Assembly (NCBI GenBank): GCA_017526725.1
Contig: JAFXRA010000345.1
Coordinates: forward strand, 1 to 9,365
DNA from: Candidatus Rifleibacteriota bacterium
Lineage (GTDB): Bacteria > Riflebacteria > Ozemobacteria > Ozemobacterales > Ozemobacteraceae
Reading direction: 5' to 3'
Length of the DNA stretch: 9,365 bases
Position numbers and translations under genes: made by a program. Below are positions 1 through 6,556 of this stretch, one piece after another. The stretch's first letter is position 1; every line of letters starts with the position of its first letter. Under the pieces are notes generated by a model. It did not search any database. It had not been told where the DNA came from and saw only the letters and a list, made by a program, of their open reading frames with translations.

Positions 1-549
1 ATCAATGCCGTTGTAAACAACTTTAAGGCGTTCTGGCTTAACATTGAAAAGTTTTTCAACATCTGCTTTTGTGCCGTTGCTGACAGCGATTACTGCGTCA
101 GCCATTTCTATAGCCATCTTTTCAACCCAACAGCTGAAATCATAGCCACCGCCGAGTTGTTCGCGCTTCCAGGGGCGTAGGGGTTCAAGAGAATGGGTTG
201 TGATTACCAGAGGAATACCGTAATTAAGCTTTGCCCAAATGCCGGCCATGTGGGTATACCAAGTATGACAGTGTACAACGTCTGCATCAATATTCTTGCC
301 AACCATCTGCAAATCTCTATCTAAGGTTTTAAAAATAGACTGCAAACCTGTTGGAACAGTTTCGTATCCATCTCTTGGATCAAAACCAGTAGCAGTTATT
401 TTCGCACCCTTTTCAGGTCTCTGATCGCCGTAACAGCGAACTTCTACATCTGCCAGTTTTGCAACTTCACGAGAAAGATATTCGATGTGTACACCTGCAC
501 CACCGTAAATGTGAGGGGGGTATTCGTTAGTAAAATAAAGGACCTTCAT
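1..549 (-). CDS. glgA: Glycogen synthase-type glycosyltransferase, N-terminal part (3' end beyond window)
   Basis: The visible 183 codons begin MKVLYFTNEYPPHIYGGAG and form the N-terminal half of a GT-B glycosyltransferase. Seen: the sugar-nucleotide/acceptor loop YGGAGVH (residues 15-21), VVHCHTWYTHMAG (91-103), ITTHSLEPLRPWK (116-128), GGGYDFSCWVEK (133-144) and AVIAVSNGT (152-160). This pattern is that of the actinobacterial or 'Corynebacterium-type' glycogen synthases (GT4), not the E. coli GT5 enzyme with its KTGGL loop. Members use ADP-glucose (or related donors) to extend alpha-1,4-glucan; some mycobacterial relatives (GlgM) instead make alpha-maltose-1-phosphate, so the exact product is uncertain. 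The protein should be cytoplasmic. The ATG at 547-549 has AAGGAGA at 555-561, five bases away. The catalytic C-terminal Rossmann domain lies outside the window. By eye this stretch is more GC-rich than the neighbouring genes, as expected of a well-expressed housekeeping gene. Confidence 0.88.
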   Translation of the reverse strand, partial: MKVLYFTNEYPPHIYGGAGVHIEYLSREVAKLADVEVRCYGDQRPEKGAKITATGFDPRDGYETVPTGLQSIFKTLDRDLQMVGKNIDADVVHCHTWYTHMAGIWAKLNYGIPLVITTHSLEPLRPWKREQLGGGYDFSCWVEKMAIEMADAVIAVSNGTKADVEKLFNVKPERLKVVYNGID

Positions 550-581
550 TCTCTTCTCCTTGAAATTTATATGTACAAATC

Positions 582-609
582 ATTATAGCATGAATTAAGC
601 CTATTTCAA
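582..609 (-). promoter_or_regulatory. Promoter for the glycogen synthase gene
   Basis: Read on the minus strand: -35 TTGAAA (609-604), a 16-bp spacer, then a consensus -10 TATAAT (587-582). The -10 is preceded by TGC, which makes it an extended -10. The start point should fall near 575, giving a leader of about 25 nt that contains the ribosome binding site. Prediction from sequence only. Confidence 0.75.
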
Positions 610-629
610 CTATATTTTGCTATATTATG
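601..629. repeat. 10-bp-phased CTATATT direct repeat in the divergent promoter region
   Basis: CTATATT occurs at 610-616 and again at 620-626, exactly 10 bp apart. A degenerate third copy (CTATTTC) starts at 601. The two perfect copies lie just upstream of the glycogen synthase -35 box, between the two divergent promoters. One helical turn of spacing fits a regulator bound on one DNA face or an UP-like A/T element. The sequence is short and very AT-rich, so chance is a real alternative. Confidence 0.35.
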
Positions 630-646
630 AACTAAAAATCCTATTC

Positions 647-675
647 TTTACAAAAAATCATAAATATATTAGAAT
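647..675 (+). promoter_or_regulatory. Promoter for the FecR-cyclase operon
   Basis: -35 TTTACA (647-652), a 17-bp spacer, and -10 TAGAAT (670-675), each one base from consensus. The start point would be near 682, giving a leader of about 30 nt before the ATG at 713. The promoter overlaps the longer open frame that begins at 617, which supports the downstream start. No second promoter is evident before the cyclase gene, so both genes should share this one. Confidence 0.65.
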
Positions 676-700
676 TCAATTCACATATAAGAATATCCCC

Positions 701-707
701 AAGGAGA
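701..707 (+). promoter_or_regulatory. Ribosome binding site fixing the FecR protein start
   Basis: AAGGAGA lies five bases before the ATG at 713. This decides between that start and an upstream TTG at 617, which has no such site and lies upstream of the predicted promoter. Confidence 0.85.
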
Positions 708-712
708 ACCAA

Positions 713-2218
713 ATGAATTTCAAAAAATCTGCATTAATGTTGTCATTCGCTGCTGCAATGTCACTTTTAAATACAACTGTTTTTGCAATAGATATGTCTA
801 AGTCAGAAGTTATAAAAACCACAGGCAAAGTTGCAGTAAAGAAGACTACCAGCCCAGAATTCAAGAAATTAAATTCAAACTTAAAACTTTCTGGTTCATT
901 AAAAAATCTAGACGGCGGCGATAAAGTAAGAACTTATAACGACAGCACCGCAGATTTAGCATTAAAAGACACCTGTATTTTAATGGTTAAAGAACAGAGC
1001 ATTTTTGAAGTTCCTCAAGTTCTTACCCAAAAAGACCTAAAAACCTTAACAGCACAGCAAGGTTCTGTTTTATTCAAAGTAGCTAAGGGAAGCAATTTCC
1101 AAGTTCAGACAGCTGATGTAATTTGTGGGGTCAAAGGAACAACATTCAATGTTACTGTTGAAAATAATTTCAAAACTATCCTTGAAACCACTGGTCTACA
1201 ACTTGGACATCTTGACAATACTCAAGGGCATACATTAATAGAAGTTTTTGAAGGTGAAGTTGAAGCAATACCTGACGGAACAAATGAAAAGACTTCACTC
1301 AAAGCAGGAGAAAGTTTATTGGTAAAAAGAAAGTCTAAAGGTCAGGGATTTCTTAAAAACAATGTGATAAAACTTACAAATAATCCAAATGCTAGAATAA
1401 CAGATTTACTTGGAAGCAAAGGAACTGAATTATTACATCCTAAGGTATTATCTGAATTTAGGGGTTTAAATTTACCCTCTGAATATAATCCCCAAATTCA
1501 ATACGATAAAAATGTTACTAGTGAAATTTATAAATATAATAAATCAGTTCTTTATTCTAAAGATGCCAGCAATGTAAGAGAAGCAAAAGAATGGGACGAT
1601 ATTCGCAAACAGTTTAAAGGCAAAAAATTCCATGCTAATGATAAATTTGCAAAAATATCTAGATATGAAACAGACAAATCATTTTCCAGCAGTTCATTTG
1701 GAGAAGTTTATTTAGGGAATAATACTCTTGCAGCCTGCAAAGCAGCTAATGGAGAATCTTCTCTTATGACAGAACCCATAGACAATAATCAAAATAATAA
1801 TGGAATTATAATGATGGGATTTGGATGGGCCAAAATAGATACATTTAACGATAGCCTTGGAGTCACCAACGAATTATTGGTTAATTTTTACAAAAATGGT
1901 GATCAATATATAACCGCCATAAGAAACAAAGACAATAATCTTTATTGGGAAGGAACTGATGACTCCGCTCCACAAAAAGTTCCAACAGGTGATGTTGCTT
2001 ATGTTTATAATATGAGCACAAACAAAGGTCAATGGGTTAATGCTGCACCTGGCAGTATCCCTGATGAATTAGCCAACTATAATTTCAGTGTAATAAATAC
2101 AATGAACCAAGAAAAGAAACAGGTTGAAAAACAAAATAAAGAACAGAGAAAAGAAGCTGCTAAAAAAGCCGTGAACAAATTAGGCGGCGCTCTAAAAAAA
2201 GGTAAAAAGTGGTTCTAA
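713..2218 (+). CDS. Exported FecR-domain protein
   Basis: This 501-residue protein is probably secreted across the cytoplasmic membrane. Residues 1-25 form a signal peptide with a KK n-region, a hydrophobic core and a cleavage site after VFA. A FecR domain spans roughly 30-200, with the signature stretch GSVLFKV, then FQVQTADVICGVKGTTFNV (VKGT at 140-143) and EVFEGEVEA (177-185), followed by LKAGESLLVK. Classical FecR proteins are inner-membrane anti-sigma regulators of iron transport; here there is no N-terminal anti-sigma region, no transmembrane anchor and no sigma gene nearby. Residues 250-470 match no family I recognise. The C-terminus (about 470-501) is a lysine-rich, probably helical tail. 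The gene ends 13 nt before the CHASE2 cyclase gene, and FecR/CHASE2-cyclase pairs are known in other bacteria, so I infer an extracytoplasmic partner or ligand-binding subunit of that cyclase. The partner role is inference. Confidence 0.85.
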   Translation: MNFKKSALMLSFAAAMSLLNTTVFAIDMSKSEVIKTTGKVAVKKTTSPEFKKLNSNLKLSGSLKNLDGGDKVRTYNDSTADLALKDTCILMVKEQSIFEVPQVLTQKDLKTLTAQQGSVLFKVAKGSNFQVQTADVICGVKGTTFNVTVENNFKTILETTGLQLGHLDNTQGHTLIEVFEGEVEAIPDGTNEKTSLKAGESLLVKRKSKGQGFLKNNVIKLTNNPNARITDLLGSKGTELLHPKVLSEFRGLNLPSEYNPQIQYDKNVTSEIYKYNKSVLYSKDASNVREAKEWDDIRKQFKGKKFHANDKFAKISRYETDKSFSSSSFGEVYLGNNTLAACKAANGESSLMTEPIDNNQNNNGIIMMGFGWAKIDTFNDSLGVTNELLVNFYKNGDQYITAIRNKDNNLYWEGTDDSAPQKVPTGDVAYVYNMSTNKGQWVNAAPGSIPDELANYNFSVINTMNQEKKQVEKQNKEQRKEAAKKAVNKLGGALKKGKKWF

Positions 2219-2231
2219 CTCAAATTAACTA

Positions 2232-5200
2232 ATGCAGATAAAAAAAGACAAAAATGTAACATCTTTTAGAAAGGCACTAACAGTGCCTTTCATTGTTTGC
2301 ATACTCGCTTTATTTCCAAATATCAAAAATTCTTACGAATGGTTTGAATTAAAATATCTTGACCTCCTTTTTACATTTTACCCTCAAATATGTGAACTTA
2401 CCGGCAACGAGGTACCGATTGACACAAAAAATTCTCCTACTGTTATAATAACAAAAGATCAGTCTTTCCAAAGTAAATTCGGCCGTTCACCAAACAGAAA
2501 GGACTTTGCTGATTTATTGGAAAAACTGAATAAACAGGGGGTCAAAACTGCTGCATTAGATTACATATATGTAGATGTAGGAAATGAAGAAGAGGATAAA
2601 GCCTTTATAGAGCAATTAGATCGTTTTCCCTACCCTATTTTAGCTTATAATTTTGTTGGCCGTGGACAGCAGAATTTTGGGCTTGTAGATGTCTTAGACA
2701 AAAAAGCAAACAGAGTCAGCGGTCTTGTCTCGTTACACAGACCTATTTCAGAAAAAGCGATAACAAGAGGACTAATCAACATACCATCGGATTTAGATTC
2801 AATAATAAGATATGCCCCTCTAGCATTTCACCTGGACGACTCAGAACGCTTTCTTCCTTCATTAGGCTTCTCTACCTGGATAGTTTCATTACTGGCAGAA
2901 GAAGAAAACAATTTAAATAAGATAGATTTCTCCAAAACTAATTTAACAGAAATCTTTGGAGCAATGAAATCTGCTGCCCCTTATGAATATCATACTCTTG
3001 GTCATAAAGGATTAGACAGAGCAGCATTAGACATAGAAAACAATTTCCTTTATAAGTTCATCATAAAGCGAAATCCAAAACTTAAAGCCAATAATTTGAG
3101 CACTTTAAGAGAAATGTATTCAAAGTTTCCGAGCAGCAAAACATGGTTAAAGATGCCGGAAAAACCTCTGCCCATTATAGGGAGTTATGATACACCCTGT
3201 ATCAGATTGCCTTATATAAAATTAGCTCCCCCATTAAGAAGCGACGACATTGAAACAAAATCAATGACTAGGCTTATGAATACCAAGGAAGAAGAAAATT
3301 CCACTCATTTATTTGGCAAAAATGAATTAGAAATATTACCAGATGAACCATTTCAAAAGATAAATCCGGAAATACCTTCCCAAGGACCTGGTCAAAACAG
3401 CTTTTCTGGAGAAATATCAACCGTTTCTGGCAACCCCGTAACAGATGCCAAAATATGGGCAATAATGTCTCAAACGGGTTATTGGGAAAAATTAAAAGCT
3501 GATGAAAAAGGGCAATATAAGCTAGAAAACCTTCCCGACGGAGATTTTGTATTAATAGTTTTTCGTGAAAGTTTGAATGGATGCGATAAAGCTATGTTAA
3601 GCGTTAAAGCAGACCAGAAAGATAAAAAACTGCCTCTTCTAATGTTTGCAGATAATACAAATATTCTGGAAATACCTACTGAAATTATTCCAAATACAGT
3701 CGAAACAGAACTTTGGATTCACGGCGAAATTATTCCAATGATTAATAGCGATAAAGATGGTAATACTTCCGTCAAGAAGATTCCAGAAGGTTTTACTATT
3801 ATTAGTCTTAATGATAACGAAGACGGAGAAGAAAACTTTACTCTTGATGAAAATGGGAAGCTGTTTTTAAATGAACAGATTTCATCAAAAGCTGTTGCTG
3901 CAGTGCTTCCTGATGAAGATAACTGGAAATTGAATTTTTATCGAAAAGTTAGTTTAAGTAAAGCAAAAGATGTAATAATAAATGATTTACCACCTTCTTT
4001 AGATTCAGTTATAAATCTTACAAGCAAATCCAGCTTAAGAACAGTCCAAAACAATCAAGATTTAGTTATAAAACCAGGTGCCCCAAATCTTTTATCTAAT
4101 TTGCCAAGACCTTTTCTTGATTACAAAACAAAAATTAATCTTCGCACAGAATTTTCAAACTCTGTAAATAAAGATGAAAAAGTAATACTTCTATCTGAAT
4201 CAGGAAAAGAATTTGAAATTAAGCATGGAACATCATTAGATATTCCGACCGATAAATATATAATCCTAACCCAATCAGGCAATTTAAAAGGCCTTCATAA
4301 AGAAGAAACTATTAAAAAGAAAACAGTTTTTCTAGGCACAGCCTTATCAACTGACCAGGATTTTATTATATCACCAATTAATTTTCTGGAAATTAGTTTT
4401 AATAGAATGCCTGGTGTTCATGTACACGCTAATCTGTTTAGTGCCCTAACACTGGGAAGGTTCTTCTATGCACCGCCATTCCATATGGACCGTGCCCCGG
4501 ATGCCTGGCCTTATTATCAGTTTTTACTGATATTGCCTTTATTGATTCTTCTTAACATAAAGCTTAAAAACGCTCGAACAACCAAGAGTACCTTAGTTAT
4601 TCTACTGATAGTATTTTTTATAAGCCTCACATCAATTTTGTTATTCCCAAGACGAATTATCATTCCCGTTTTCTATCCAAGTTTATTAATAATTAGTTTT
4701 GGTATTACTAGAGGCTTTGTAGAATGGATGAATTCAAGACGTCTTGCTGCAGAAACCCAAAATGCGTTTAGCCGTTTTATTTCTGCAGATATAGTTTCAC
4801 AGATTGTTAATAACCCAGATGCAATAAAACCTGGCGGTGAAAAGAAAGAACTTACAGTAATGTTCACAGATATAGCCGGTTTTACTTCTATATCTGAAAA
4901 GCTTGACGCCGATGCTTTGACAGAACTTATGAATTCATATCTTGATGAAATGACTAAGATTTTGTTTAAAAATGGCGGTACACTTGATAAATACATAGGT
5001 GACGCCATTATGGGCTTCTGGAATCACCCTACAACAATGGAAGACCACGCAACAAGAGCAGTAACCTGTGCAATAGAAATGCAGAAAAAATTGAAAGAAA
5101 TGCGTGAAAACTGGATAGCCCAGGGTCTGCCCAAAGTTGAAATGAGAGCTGGCATAAACACAGGTACCTGTATGGTCGGCTTTATCGGAAGCAAAATTCA

Positions 5201-5633
5201 GATGAATTTTACATGCTTAGGCGATAACGTTAATTTAGCTTCAAGACTAGAAGGAGCTAATAAAGCTTATGGCACTTTTATCATGATAAGCGAACCAGTT
5301 AAGAAACAGCTTAACCCTTATCTTTTCAGCACAAGATTCTTGGATTTCCTCGCTGTTAAAGGGAAAAACGAACCCGTTCTTGTTTATGAAGTCAGAGGAT
5401 GGCAGAACGAAGAAACTCAAGTATGGAAAGAAAAAGCGGGAGAACTATATCAAAATGGTATAGACAAGTATCTTGCCAGAGAATGGAATAAAGCCATCGA
5501 ACTATTTGAAGAAGTTTTAAAACTGGTTCCAGACGATGCCCCATCAAAAGTATATATTGATAGATGCAAACACTTTAAACAGGAACCCCCGGAAGAAAAC
5601 TGGGATGGTCGTTTTATTTTAAAAACCAAATAA
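2232..5633 (+). CDS. CHASE2-domain membrane adenylate cyclase with a large insertion in the sensor domain
   Basis: An 1133-residue class III nucleotidyl cyclase predicted to make cAMP from ATP in response to an extracytoplasmic signal. Domains in order: transmembrane helix (about 15-31); first CHASE2 segment (35-227, with GRSPNRKDF at 84-92 and GLINIPSDLD from 180); a long insertion (about 228-695) holding a carboxypeptidase-regulatory-like beta-sandwich (391-472, GEISTVSGNPVTDAKIWA); final CHASE2 segment (TVFLGTAL from 698, MPGVHVHAN 726-734); three transmembrane helices (about 764-825); cyclase domain (about 872-1055); TPR-like helices (1065-1115) and a WDG tail typical of such cyclases. 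Key residues are present: metal-binding D880 and D924, adenine-selecting K920 and T994, transition-state N1001 and R1005. This is a class IIIb adenylate-type set, so it should be active. CHASE2 cyclases usually have 600-800 residues; this one is much longer. The ATG is preceded by an in-frame TAA at 2226 and lacks a Shine-Dalgarno site, so coupling to the FecR gene is likely. Confidence 0.92.
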   Translation: MQIKKDKNVTSFRKALTVPFIVCILALFPNIKNSYEWFELKYLDLLFTFYPQICELTGNEVPIDTKNSPTVIITKDQSFQSKFGRSPNRKDFADLLEKLNKQGVKTAALDYIYVDVGNEEEDKAFIEQLDRFPYPILAYNFVGRGQQNFGLVDVLDKKANRVSGLVSLHRPISEKAITRGLINIPSDLDSIIRYAPLAFHLDDSERFLPSLGFSTWIVSLLAEEENNLNKIDFSKTNLTEIFGAMKSAAPYEYHTLGHKGLDRAALDIENNFLYKFIIKRNPKLKANNLSTLREMYSKFPSSKTWLKMPEKPLPIIGSYDTPCIRLPYIKLAPPLRSDDIETKSMTRLMNTKEEENSTHLFGKNELEILPDEPFQKINPEIPSQGPGQNSFSGEISTVSGNPVTDAKIWAIMSQTGYWEKLKADEKGQYKLENLPDGDFVLIVFRESLNGCDKAMLSVKADQKDKKLPLLMFADNTNILEIPTEIIPNTVETELWIHGEIIPMINSDKDGNTSVKKIPEGFTIISLNDNEDGEENFTLDENGKLFLNEQISSKAVAAVLPDEDNWKLNFYRKVSLSKAKDVIINDLPPSLDSVINLTSKSSLRTVQNNQDLVIKPGAPNLLSNLPRPFLDYKTKINLRTEFSNSVNKDEKVILLSESGKEFEIKHGTSLDIPTDKYIILTQSGNLKGLHKEETIKKKTVFLGTALSTDQDFIISPINFLEISFNRMPGVHVHANLFSALTLGRFFYAPPFHMDRAPDAWPYYQFLLILPLLILLNIKLKNARTTKSTLVILLIVFFISLTSILLFPRRIIIPVFYPSLLIISFGITRGFVEWMNSRRLAAETQNAFSRFISADIVSQIVNNPDAIKPGGEKKELTVMFTDIAGFTSISEKLDADALTELMNSYLDEMTKILFKNGGTLDKYIGDAIMGFWNHPTTMEDHATRAVTCAIEMQKKLKEMRENWIAQGLPKVEMRAGINTGTCMVGFIGSKIQMNFTCLGDNVNLASRLEGANKAYGTFIMISEPVKKQLNPYLFSTRFLDFLAVKGKNEPVLVYEVRGWQNEETQVWKEKAGELYQNGIDKYLAREWNKAIELFEEVLKLVPDDAPSKVYIDRCKHFKQEPPEENWDGRFILKTK
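2269..2291 (+). other. Perfect 10-bp hairpin at codons 13-20 of the cyclase gene
   Basis: GAAAGGCACT (2269-2278) pairs perfectly with AGTGCCTTTC (2282-2291) across a three-base loop, AAC. The hairpin begins 37 nt after the A of the start codon. No T-run follows in either direction, so it is not an ordinary intrinsic terminator. Its position in the early coding region, after a start codon without a Shine-Dalgarno site, suggests control of translation or of mRNA stability between the two cistrons. That role is inference. Confidence 0.5.
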
Positions 5634-5668
5634 CAATCAGAAAAATAGAAATCATTCAGAAATTGTTA
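5631..5668 (+). repeat. 7-bp inverted repeat between the cyclase and sirtuin genes
   Basis: TAACAAT (5631-5637, including the cyclase stop codon) is repeated inverted as ATTGTTA (5662-5668), 24 nt apart. It has no GC-rich stem or T-tract, so it is a poor terminator. The right arm touches the weak -35 region of the sirtuin promoter, so an operator is possible. In such AT-rich DNA it may be chance. I see no convincing terminator in 5634-5751, so read-through from the cyclase operon into the sirtuin gene is possible. Confidence 0.25.
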
Positions 5669-5694
5669 CTACATCATATAAAAAGTGTTAGAAT
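5666..5694 (+). promoter_or_regulatory. Extended -10 promoter for the sirtuin gene
   Basis: TGT followed by TAGAAT (-10 at 5689-5694) forms an extended -10. A poor -35-like TTACTA lies at 5666-5671 with a 17-bp spacer. The leader would be about 50 nt. The weak -35 means the promoter rests on the -10 element or needs an activator. Confidence 0.45.
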
Positions 5695-5751
5695 AAAATA
5701 TATAACTATTTTTGTGTTGTAAAAGAAAAATATCTATCACAAGGAGTTTTT

Positions 5752-6495
5752 ATGGATACTAAACTATTAAAAGAAGCTGCTCAAATAATAAAAAATGCTA
5801 AGCATTTAACAGCTTTTACTGGTGCAGGTATTTCGGTAGAAAGCGGTATTCCTCCTTTTAGAGGTCCAGAAGGTCTATGGAATACTATTGATCCTACATT
5901 TATAGAAATAAGCTACTTTCAAAGCCATTATGAAGATTCCTGGAAAGATATTAAGAAAATCTTTTATGATTTCTTTGGAAAAGCTAAACCAAATGCAGCC
6001 CATTTAGCTCTTGCTGAATTAGAAAAAATGGGACTGCTCAAAGCAGTTATTACACAAAATATAGACAATCTTCATCAAGATGCTGGTAGCAAAGTTGTTT
6101 ATGAATTTCACGGTACAGCCAGCACATTAGTCTGTTTGCGCTGTGGCGAAAAATTTTCTGCCCCCAACTTTTCCTTTGAAGAAATGCCGCCAAAATGTCC
6201 TAAATGCGGCGGTAGGATAAAACCTGATTTTGTTTTTTATGGTGAAGGTATACCTGAAAAAGCCTATAGAATGTCTATGAAGGAAGCTACAGAATCTGAT
6301 GCGGTAATAGTCGTAGGTACAACAGGTGAAGTAATGCCAGCATGTATAATTCCACAGATTGCTCGACAAAACGGTGCAAAAGTCATTGAAATCAATATTA
6401 GCCGCAGTGCATTAACTTATGGAACAACCACACATTTCTTACAAGGCAAAGCTGCAGAAGTAATGAGTGAATTAATGAAAGAAATAAAAGCATAA
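5752..6495 (+). CDS. cobB: Sirtuin (NAD-dependent protein deacylase)
   Basis: A 247-residue cytoplasmic Sir2-family enzyme that removes acyl groups from protein lysines using NAD+, releasing nicotinamide and O-acyl-ADP-ribose. Motifs: GAGIS (24-28), GIPPFRG (32-38), TQNIDNLH (101-108), catalytic His120 in FHG, zinc ligands Cys128, Cys131, Cys149 and Cys152, and VVGTTGEVMPA followed by KVIEINIS near the C-terminus. Length is normal for bacterial sirtuins. In E. coli CobB and human SIRT5 a Tyr-x-x-Arg pair before the PNAAH stretch binds succinyl-lysine; here the matching residues read Y72-D-F-F75, so the arginine is absent and deacetylation is more likely than desuccinylation. GIPPFRG (often GIPDFRS or GIPTFRG) and GTTG (usually GTSL) are mild departures near the NAD pocket. 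The ATG has AAGGAG at 5741-5746, five bases away. It converges on the gene ending at 6557 and ends at a shared terminator. The symbol cobB is used in the general bacterial-sirtuin sense. Confidence 0.95.
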   Translation: MDTKLLKEAAQIIKNAKHLTAFTGAGISVESGIPPFRGPEGLWNTIDPTFIEISYFQSHYEDSWKDIKKIFYDFFGKAKPNAAHLALAELEKMGLLKAVITQNIDNLHQDAGSKVVYEFHGTASTLVCLRCGEKFSAPNFSFEEMPPKCPKCGGRIKPDFVFYGEGIPEKAYRMSMKEATESDAVIVVGTTGEVMPACIIPQIARQNGAKVIEINISRSALTYGTTTHFLQGKAAEVMSELMKEIKA

Positions 6496-6508
6496 AATCA
6501 GCTAAAAT

Positions 6509-6548
6509 AAAAAGACTCTCTAAATAATTAGAGAGCCTTTTTATTTTT
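6509..6548. terminator. Bidirectional intrinsic terminator
   Basis: CTCTCTAA (6516-6523), loop ATAA, TTAGAGAG (6528-6535) forms a perfect 8-bp stem. It is extended by AAAAAG (6509-6514) pairing with CTTTTT (6537-6542) around one A/C mismatch. Downstream on the plus strand is TTTTTATTTTT; on the minus strand the flanking A-run gives CTTTTTATTTT. It should therefore stop transcription from both the sirtuin gene and the converging minus-strand operon. Confidence 0.88.
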
Positions 6549-6556
6549 AGTTTAAA

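Noticed and set aside
617..712. Upstream extension of the FecR protein from a TTG at 617
   Set aside because: The extension has no ribosome binding site, lies over the predicted promoter and would bury the signal peptide 32 residues inside the protein. The ATG at 713 has AAGGAGA at ideal spacing.
713..2218. FecR protein as an iron-uptake anti-sigma regulator
   Set aside because: There is no sigma factor or TonB-dependent receptor gene nearby, no anti-sigma N-terminal region and no membrane anchor. The neighbour is a cyclase.
2269..2291. Hairpin at the start of the cyclase gene as an intrinsic terminator
   Set aside because: No T-run follows the stem on either strand, and it sits inside a long intact coding region.
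4673..5008. Minus-strand 111-codon open frame within the cyclase gene
   Set aside because: It lies wholly across the conserved cyclase catalytic region on the other strand, has no ribosome binding site that I can see, and matches no known family.
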